Below, one piece after another: positions 59,166 to 64,000 of a stretch of 64,000 nt of DNA. The stretch comes from Nocardia brasiliensis IFM 10847. Its GTDB lineage: Bacteria > Actinomycetota > Actinomycetes > Mycobacteriales > Mycobacteriaceae. The stretch is from contig NZ_BAUA01000118.1 in NCBI RefSeq assembly GCF_000710915.1, forward strand, positions 1 to 64,000, given 5' to 3'. The notes beneath the pieces were generated by a model, which saw nothing but the letters and a program-made list of their open reading frames with translations, did no database searches and was not told where the DNA came from. Numbering within the stretch: the stretch's first letter is position 1; each line of letters starts with the position of its first letter. Position numbers and translations under genes: made by a program.

Positions 59166-60039
59166 TGCGCTTGCCGTGCACCAGGACTCGTCCCTCCAGG
59201 TGCCAGCGCAGTCCGCGGGCCAGCACGACGCGTTCGATATCGCGGCCCTGCCGGACCATGTCGCGCACGTCGTCGGCGTGATCGATGCGGCTGACGTCCT
59301 GCTCGATGATCGGGCCCGCGTCCAATTCCGCCGTGACGTAGTGGCAGGTGGCGCCGATCAGCTTCACCCCGCGCGCGAAAGCCTGGTGATACGGACGGGC
59401 GCCGACGAAGGACGGCAGGAAGCTGTGGTGGATGTTGATCGCCTTACCCGCCCAGTGCGCGCACAGTTCCGGCGGCAGCACCTGCATGAAACGGGCCAGC
59501 ACCACCGCGTCCGGATCGTACGCGTCGACCAGCGCGCGCACTTGCGCGAACGCCGGTCCGCGCTCGGCCGGGTCCTTCGGGAACGGCACGTGATGGAACT
59601 TCACGCCGTGCGCTTCGGTCAGTCCGGCCAGATCGGGATGGTTGCCGATCACCGCCTCGATCGTCGCGGGCAGCTCGCCGCTCACCGCGCGCCCGAGCAG
59701 ATCGTGCAGGCAGTGCCCGTCTTTGCTGACCAGCAGCACGGCCCGGCGGCGGGCGCCCGAATCGAGTAACTGCCACTCGGTCTCGGGCCCGAGCCGCGCG
59801 GCAACTTCGGCGAACCGGTCCCGCAACTCCGCGAGCCCGAACGGCACCGTCGCCGCCTTGATCGCCTGCCGGGTGAAGAACCAGCCGGTGTCGGTATCCG
59901 AGTGGTACCCCGCCTCCACGATCGACCCGCCGAACCCGGCGATGAACGAGGTGATCCCGGCGATGATGCCCGGGCGGTCCGGGCAGCCGAGGGTCAGCAC
60001 GAACCGGCGGTCATCGGAGGTGGGGAGGGTGGAACTCAT
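59149..60039 (-). CDS. purU: Formyltetrahydrofolate deformylase
   Basis: Hydrolyses 10-formyl-THF to formate and THF, balancing one-carbon pools. 296 aa. N-terminal ACT domain with LGCPDRPGIIAGIT; C-terminal formyltransferase-like domain with the catalytic triad seen as Asn-His in INIHHSFLPSF and Asp in ELDAGPIIEQD. HxSFLPSFxGA is the signature. Monocistronic. Confidence 0.95.
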   Translation of the reverse strand: MSSTLPTSDDRRFVLTLGCPDRPGIIAGITSFIAGFGGSIVEAGYHSDTDTGWFFTRQAIKAATVPFGLAELRDRFAEVAARLGPETEWQLLDSGARRRAVLLVSKDGHCLHDLLGRAVSGELPATIEAVIGNHPDLAGLTEAHGVKFHHVPFPKDPAERGPAFAQVRALVDAYDPDAVVLARFMQVLPPELCAHWAGKAINIHHSFLPSFVGARPYHQAFARGVKLIGATCHYVTAELDAGPIIEQDVSRIDHADDVRDMVRQGRDIERVVLARGLRWHLEGRVLVHGKRTVVFS

Positions 60040-60192
60040 CCCCTGATGCTATTGGCCGCGTGGCCGCGGCGTGGTTCGCGGCCCCGTGTTTCAGCATCGC
60101 GGAGCGATTCAGTGAGGGGTCGCGAACGGTCGCTCGTCGGGCTCGCTCCGTGGTGTGGCGTCAGGTGGTGATCTCGCCCGCCGAAGGCGCGG

Positions 60193-60732
60193 TCAAAGGT
60201 CGTAGAAGGGTTCCGGGTAGCGGAATTCGCCGGTGATCTGCGAGTCGTAGGCGCTGAGCGGTCGGACCTGGAAGTGCGAGACCCAGGATGGGTCGTCGGG
60301 GGTGATGCCGAGCCGGGCGGCGGGGACGAAGCCGAAGCGCGGGTAGTAGTCCAGGTGGCCGAGCAGACAGACCAGTGGTTCGTCGAGCGCGTCCGCGGCC
60401 CCGAGGACGGCGTGCATCAGCGCCGCGCCGACCCCGCTGCCCTGGTGCTCGGCGAGCACACCGATCGGGCCCAGTGCCAATGCCGGGAACGGGCCGACCG
60501 CGGCCCGGGTCAGGCAGACGTGACCGACCACGGTGTCGTACTCCACCGCGACCATCGAGAGGGTGGGTATCCAGCCCGCATCGCTGCGCAGCCGGGCGAC
60601 CAGGTCGACCTCGGGCGGTTCGGCGTCCGGCGGTGCAGCCGGGTCGCGGTCCGCGGCCTGCGGTCCGAACGCACTGCGATGGACGGCCGCAATCGCCGCG
60701 ATGTCGTCGGCGCGTTCGCGACGGATCAGCAC
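60193..60732 (-). CDS. GNAT-family N-acetyltransferase
   Basis: 179 aa from the GTG at 60732, which follows a strong GGGAGGAG; the frame is open further upstream but would run across the deoC start. Typical GNAT order: [20 protein letters not shown], then beta-4/acetyl-CoA loop [20 protein letters not shown], and [10 protein letters not shown] at the C-terminus. This is the YhbS-like subgroup. Substrate is unknown. Confidence 0.9.
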   Translation of the reverse strand: MLIRRERADDIAAIAAVHRSAFGPQAADRDPAAPPDAEPPEVDLVARLRSDAGWIPTLSMVAVEYDTVVGHVCLTRAAVGPFPALALGPIGVLAEHQGSGVGAALMHAVLGAADALDEPLVCLLGHLDYYPRFGFVPAARLGITPDDPSWVSHFQVRPLSAYDSQITGEFRYPEPFYDL

Positions 60733-60889
60733 GGTGTTGTCTCCTCCCGAACCAAGTAGAGCCCCATCCGCACACGTTAACCAGTCGGCCGCCGCGTCAC
60801 TACCGTCGATCCGGCACCAGTACGAGTGTGCGGGAAGTGTCGCCAGGCGCGCAACGGAATTCGCCACCGGTGTGCCAGACTCTCGGGCC

Positions 60890-61558
60890 ATGGCTAGTTC
60901 CGCGTCACCGACCAGGGCCGAAGTGGCCGCCATGATCGATCACACGCTGCTGGCGCCGGGGGCGACCCCCGCCGACGTCGCCGCGCTGATCGACGAAGCC
61001 CGCGAACTGGGGGTGCTGGCGATCTGCGTGTCGCCGTCGATGCTGCCGGTGCGGGCGCCGGGGCTGGTGCTGGCCACCGTCGCCGGATTCCCTTCGGGCA
61101 AACACCATTCGCTGGTCAAGGGCGCGGAGGCGCGGCTGGCCGTGGATCAGGGTGCGGCCGAGGTGGACATGGTGATCGATGTCGGCGCCGCGCTGGCGGG
61201 CGAATACAACGCGGTCCTCGCCGATATCGTCACGGTGCGCGAGGCGATCGGCGACCGGGCGGTGCTGAAGGTGATCATCGAGGCGGCCGCGCTGCCGGAC
61301 GCCGCGATCGTCGAGGTGTGCCGGGCCGCCGAACGCGCGGGCGCGGATTTCGTGAAGACCTCCACCGGCTTTCATCCCGCGGGCGGCGCCAGTGTGCACG
61401 CCGTCGAGCTGATGGCGGCGACCGTCGGCGGGCGGCTCGGCGTCAAGGCCAGCGGCGGTATCCGCACCGCCGAGGCCGCGGCGGAGCTGATCGCGGCGGG
61501 CGCGACGCGACTCGGATTGTCGAAATCGCGCGAAGTGCTGGCAGGCTTTTCGGCCTGA
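60890..61558 (+). CDS. deoC: Deoxyribose-phosphate aldolase
   Basis: Splits 2-deoxyribose-5-phosphate into acetaldehyde and glyceraldehyde-3-phosphate for deoxynucleoside catabolism. 222 aa from the ATG at 60890. Schiff-base Lys in FVKTSTGF, proton-relay Lys in [10 protein letters not shown], catalytic Asp in [19 protein letters not shown] opens the barrel. Same neighbourhood position as Rv0478 in M. tuberculosis. The frame extends upstream of 60890 but overlaps the GNAT gene and has no homology. Confidence 0.95.
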   Translation: MASSASPTRAEVAAMIDHTLLAPGATPADVAALIDEARELGVLAICVSPSMLPVRAPGLVLATVAGFPSGKHHSLVKGAEARLAVDQGAAEVDMVIDVGAALAGEYNAVLADIVTVREAIGDRAVLKVIIEAAALPDAAIVEVCRAAERAGADFVKTSTGFHPAGGASVHAVELMAATVGGRLGVKASGGIRTAEAAAELIAAGATRLGLSKSREVLAGFSA

Positions 61559-61639
61559 GCGGACCACGGCCGGCCGCGCGCCAGACGATTTCGGCCCCCA
61601 GCGGGTAGAAGTCGTTGACGCTCGGCCGCTTTCATCCGG

Positions 61640-62371
61640 TCATGCGCAGGTGGCGTTGCTGTCGCCGGTCGCGGCGGGCAGTTCGGCGCGGGTGCCGGCG
61701 AGCTTGACCGCGATGCCGTTGTCGGTGACCTTCACCTCGGTCGGCCGCATGTTGTACGGGTAGCTCTGCAGGCTCTGCGTGAACACCTCGACGATGCCCT
61801 GCACGAGGTCGGTCGGCAGGCCCATGCCGAGCAGCTGGGCCGACATCGTCTCCACCTCGATGACGCCGTTCTTGATCACCGGCTGCACCTGCAATTGGGC
61901 CAGCCCGCCGAGCACGTCCAGCGACAGCATGTCCGAACCCGGCGTCGACCGGACGCCGCTGACCAGGTTGCCCAGCGTCTGCCGGATGCCGTCGTTGCTC
62001 CAGGTGACCTCGGCCGACGAACTGCCGATGGCGCCGCCGCCGCGCCCGTTGTCCACGACCTCGACATCGTGGAATTCGGCGTGCACCACCATGCCGACGG
62101 CGGGACCGAACTTGGTGTCGTCACTGTCCACTGTCACAGTGGGCACCTTGCCGTCGATCCAGGTGATCAGCATCGGTTTGAAGCCGAAGCCGACATCGAT
62201 CTTCGACCCCATCTCCTTCTCGAATTGCGTACTGATGCAGCGGGACACGGTGTGCCGGGCGTACGCCTCGCCGCCGACCAGCACCGTGGCCAGCAGGATC
62301 GCCACCACGGTCAGGGCGATCAGCAGGGTCCGCCGGTTGATCGTCGAGCTGGACGGAGACTTGGTATTCAT
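61640..62371 (-). CDS. DUF2993 (LmeA-like) lipid-binding envelope protein
   Basis: 243 aa. A single N-terminal membrane helix or uncleaved signal (TLLIALTVVAILLATVLVGG) and an extracytoplasmic domain of the DUF2993 type with GFGFKPMLITWIDGKVPTV, a central beta-rich part and YPYNMRPTEVKV near the end. Two Cys (SRCISTQ and the C-terminal ATCA) could pair. In mycobacteria a relative (LmeA) acts in lipomannan elongation. Position matches Rv0479c, next to deoC. Confidence 0.85.
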   Translation of the reverse strand: MNTKSPSSSTINRRTLLIALTVVAILLATVLVGGEAYARHTVSRCISTQFEKEMGSKIDVGFGFKPMLITWIDGKVPTVTVDSDDTKFGPAVGMVVHAEFHDVEVVDNGRGGGAIGSSSAEVTWSNDGIRQTLGNLVSGVRSTPGSDMLSLDVLGGLAQLQVQPVIKNGVIEVETMSAQLLGMGLPTDLVQGIVEVFTQSLQSYPYNMRPTEVKVTDNGIAVKLAGTRAELPAATGDSNATCA

Positions 62372-62430
62372 GCGGCCGATTCTTCCGCACATTTCTGTGC
62401 CGTCTCTGAGGGGTCTTTGAGGGCTTCGAT

Positions 62431-62463
62431 TGTGACATCTGACACAAGAATCGGGCGTAGCCT
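62431..62463 (+). promoter_or_regulatory. CRP-like site and -10 ahead of the AbiEi-like gene
   Basis: TGTGA-CATCTG-ACACA (62431-62446) differs from the CRP/GlxR consensus by one base. TAGCCT (62458-62463) is a -10 located 7 bp before the ATG at 62471, the spacing of a leaderless transcript. Confidence 0.4.
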
Positions 62464-62470
62464 GATGCAC

Positions 62471-63079
62471 ATGGCTGGCGATGCGGTGGGCCGCGCTCTC
62501 GGATCCGCGGAACACGGCTGGCGTGTGCTGCGGCGATTGGCCGGTCGGCACGCCGGGTTCTTCACCACCCGGCAGGTGTTGCGCACCGGCTGCGAGGCGC
62601 AGGTCCGGGCCGGTCTCGGGGCGGGCACCGTGACCAGGGCCGGGGTCGGCATGCTGCGGCTGGCGGAATGGCCGACCGGTCCGCTCGACGAATACGCCAT
62701 GTGGGCGGCCTGGTTCGACGGGGCCGCCGCGGTCTCCCACCACAGCGCCGCCGACCTGCACGGCATCGGCAGGCTGCGGCCCCGGTTCCTGCACCTGTCG
62801 GTGGGGGCAGGCCGGCCGCCGGTGACGCCGCGGCTGGTGGTGCTGCGCCGCTCGCTGATCGGCGCGGAGATCGAGTCCGCGGGGCCCTTCCTGGTCACCA
62901 CGCCGCTGCGCACGGTGCTCGACCTCGCCGAAAGCGATATCGGCCAGACCGCCCTGGACGAGGTGATCGGCGACGCCGTCGCCATCAGCCGCTGCACCGC
63001 TGACGAAATACGTTTGGCCAGTGCGCAATTGACAGCCCGAGCGGTCGAACGGGTGCACCGGGCGCTGTCCGGGGCGTAG
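62471..63079 (+). CDS. AbiEi-like antitoxin/restriction-endonuclease-like protein
   Basis: 202 aa from the ATG at 62471 (62465 is possible). N-terminal winged helix-type region: LRRLAGRHAGFFTTRQVLR, followed by GVGMLRLAEWP and the block WAAWFDGAAAVSHHSAADLHGIG, typical of type IV TA antitoxin AbiEi-like proteins in actinobacteria; FLVTTPLRTVLDLAE follows. No AbiEii-type nucleotidyltransferase toxin lies beside it, so it is a solitary member. No usable Shine-Dalgarno sequence, perhaps leaderless. Confidence 0.65.
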   Translation: MAGDAVGRALGSAEHGWRVLRRLAGRHAGFFTTRQVLRTGCEAQVRAGLGAGTVTRAGVGMLRLAEWPTGPLDEYAMWAAWFDGAAAVSHHSAADLHGIGRLRPRFLHLSVGAGRPPVTPRLVVLRRSLIGAEIESAGPFLVTTPLRTVLDLAESDIGQTALDEVIGDAVAISRCTADEIRLASAQLTARAVERVHRALSGA

Positions 63080-63102
63080 CGATCGCGGTGACCCGTTGTC
63101 GG

Positions 63103-63912
63103 TCAGGCGATTCCGGGATTCGGCGCGACCGTTTCCCACGGGACCGAGAGCACGCAGTCACGCATGCGCCGCCGATAGATTCGAATCGGAAAGCCTTCTC
63201 GGCGTAGCGATTCGGCGGCGGCGCGCCAGCGCACCCGCGGACCGTACGGTGCCAGGGGCGCGGCGTGCGCCCAGGCGCGGTCGGCCGCCGTGAGCAGAGC
63301 GTGGATCGGCTCGCCCGGAATATTGCGGTGGATCAACGCTTTCGGCAGGCGTTCGGCGATATCGGACGGCTGCTCGACGGTGAACGGATCCCACGCCAGG
63401 GTGAGCGAGCGCGGCCCGGCGCGGTCCAGCAGCACCCAGGCGCAGCGGCGGCCCAGCTCGTCGCAGGTGCCGTCGACGAGCAGGCCGTCCGGTGCCAGAC
63501 CGGACCGGATGGTCGCCCACGCCTCGGGCACCGCCGCCTCCGGATACTGCCGCAGCACATTGAACGCCCGCACCAGAACCGGTCGCAGCCCGGCCAATTC
63601 GAACCCGCCGCGGGCGAAGGTGACGCCGTCCCGCCCGGGCACCACTCGCTCCGGATCGATCTCCAGCCCGACCACTCGGACATCGGCGCGCACTGTACGC
63701 AACCGCGTCGCCAGCTCCAGCGTGGTCCACGGGCTCGCCCCGTAGCCGAGATCGACCACCAGCGGATCGGGGGCCGCCAGCAGCCGGGCGGTGACCAGTT
63801 CGTCGTGCACCAGCCAGCGGTCGCTGCGGCGCAGCCGATTCACCCCGGTGGTGCCGCGGGTGATGGTGCCGACCGGTTTGCTCAGCTGGTCGGGTGATTT
63901 TCGTCGAGCCAC
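63103..63912 (-). CDS. Class I SAM-dependent methyltransferase-like protein
   Basis: 269 aa from the GTG at 63912. Nucleotide-binding motif I is VVDLGYGASPWTTLELA (about residues 52-68) and motif II VVGLEIDPERV. The basic N-terminus (MARRKSPDQLSK) and the RGTTGVNRLRRSDRWL block mark an actinobacterial group of unknown target. The start lies inside the last codons of the upstream gene (31-bp overlap), so they are co-expressed. Whether it methylates RNA, protein or lipid is unknown. Confidence 0.8.
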   Translation of the reverse strand: MARRKSPDQLSKPVGTITRGTTGVNRLRRSDRWLVHDELVTARLLAAPDPLVVDLGYGASPWTTLELATRLRTVRADVRVVGLEIDPERVVPGRDGVTFARGGFELAGLRPVLVRAFNVLRQYPEAAVPEAWATIRSGLAPDGLLVDGTCDELGRRCAWVLLDRAGPRSLTLAWDPFTVEQPSDIAERLPKALIHRNIPGEPIHALLTAADRAWAHAAPLAPYGPRVRWRAAAESLRREGFPIRIYRRRMRDCVLSVPWETVAPNPGIA

Positions 63913-64000
63913 TGCACCGTGAATTCGGCCTCGGCGCGGAACAGATCCACCAGGTTCACCAGCATCAGCTGCTCGAGGCGCGGACCGACCATCGGGATGA
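63882..64000 (-). CDS. DUF2505-like protein, C-terminal end (partial)
   Basis: The frame entering from the right edge reads IPMVGPRLEQLMLVN, then LFRAEAEFTVQWLDE and stops at 63882. This looks like the C-terminus of DUF2505 proteins, a START-like lipid-binding family common in mycolata. It overlaps the methyltransferase start by 31 bp. Most of the gene lies outside the window. Confidence 0.6.
   Translation of the reverse strand, partial: IPMVGPRLEQLMLVNLVDLFRAEAEFTVQWLDENHPTS

Noticed and set aside
62471-63079. Complete AbiE toxin-antitoxin pair
   Set aside because: Only an AbiEi-like protein is present; neighbouring genes are DUF2993 and a methyltransferase, and no AbiEii nucleotidyltransferase is found.

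Overview
The window is very GC-rich with densely packed genes. Its content points to a mycolic-acid-bearing actinomycete, most likely Nocardia or a close relative. It encodes a mycobacterial-type isocitrate lyase followed by FadB2, a HBHA-type heparin-binding hemagglutinin with a Lys/Ala/Pro-rich tail, an EspG/PPE-like type VII secretion module, an F420/LLM-type oxidoreductase, and a DsbA-VKOR pair. Gene content from about 54.0 to 62.4 kb follows the order TetR, DUF445, XRE, hbhA, DUF2516, deoC, DUF2993 known from M. tuberculosis Rv0472c-Rv0479c. The genus call is an inference from gene content.

Layout. 0-2.8 kb: 3' part of a CocE-type hydrolase, a 23-bp tandem repeat and a DeoR regulator. 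2.9-5.3 kb: cytochrome P450 and TetR regulator behind a good promoter with an operator-like palindrome. 5.3-6.6 kb: divergent arsM/arsR. 6.9-11.8 kb: PnuC, a second P450 without the usual I-helix acid/alcohol pair, a GT1-type glycosyltransferase, an ABC-2 permease with no ATPase beside it, and an isochorismatase-type hydrolase.

12.0-29.6 kb is a purine-degradation island. It holds an SsuB/TauB/NMT1-type ABC importer, the Moco-enzyme maturation genes (xdhC and a MobA-like gene), OHCU decarboxylase, HIU hydrolase, urate oxidase, 8-oxoguanine deaminase, a two-subunit xanthine dehydrogenase, a HpcH/HpaI-like lyase, allantoicase and a PuuE-type allantoinase. Together they give xanthine -> urate -> HIU -> OHCU -> allantoin -> allantoate -> ureidoglycolate. 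Most junctions are 4-bp ATGA/GTGA overlaps. The importer and the xdh operon share a promoter-like motif, which ties the importer to this pathway. Inside the island, on the opposite strand, sits a two-gene cassette: a 2-oxoglutarate/Fe(II) dioxygenase of the amino-acid hydroxylase type and a reduced M20 peptidase.

29.8-36.2 kb: secreted lipase, then aceA, fadB2 and a MetE homologue that has lost three of the four zinc ligands. The region upstream of aceA carries a perfect CRP/GlxR site and RamB-like boxes. 36.2-45.9 kb: Ser/Thr kinase fused to a seven-bladed WD40 domain, ZIP transporter, AI-2E-family permease, Zn alcohol dehydrogenase, HtrA-like protease, VKOR/DsbA, LLM oxidoreductase and PPK2. 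45.9-47.7 kb: satellite type VII secretion operon. 47.9-53.9 kb: two serine hydrolases flanking a secreted protein made of 17 pentapeptide repeats, a saccharopine-dehydrogenase-like reductase and an ABC1 kinase. 54-64 kb: the conserved hbhA neighbourhood, PurU, GNAT, DeoC, a DUF2993 lipoid-binding protein, an AbiEi-like protein, a methyltransferase and the 3' end of a DUF2505 gene.

No rRNA, tRNA, CRISPR array, insertion sequence or phage gene was recognised.
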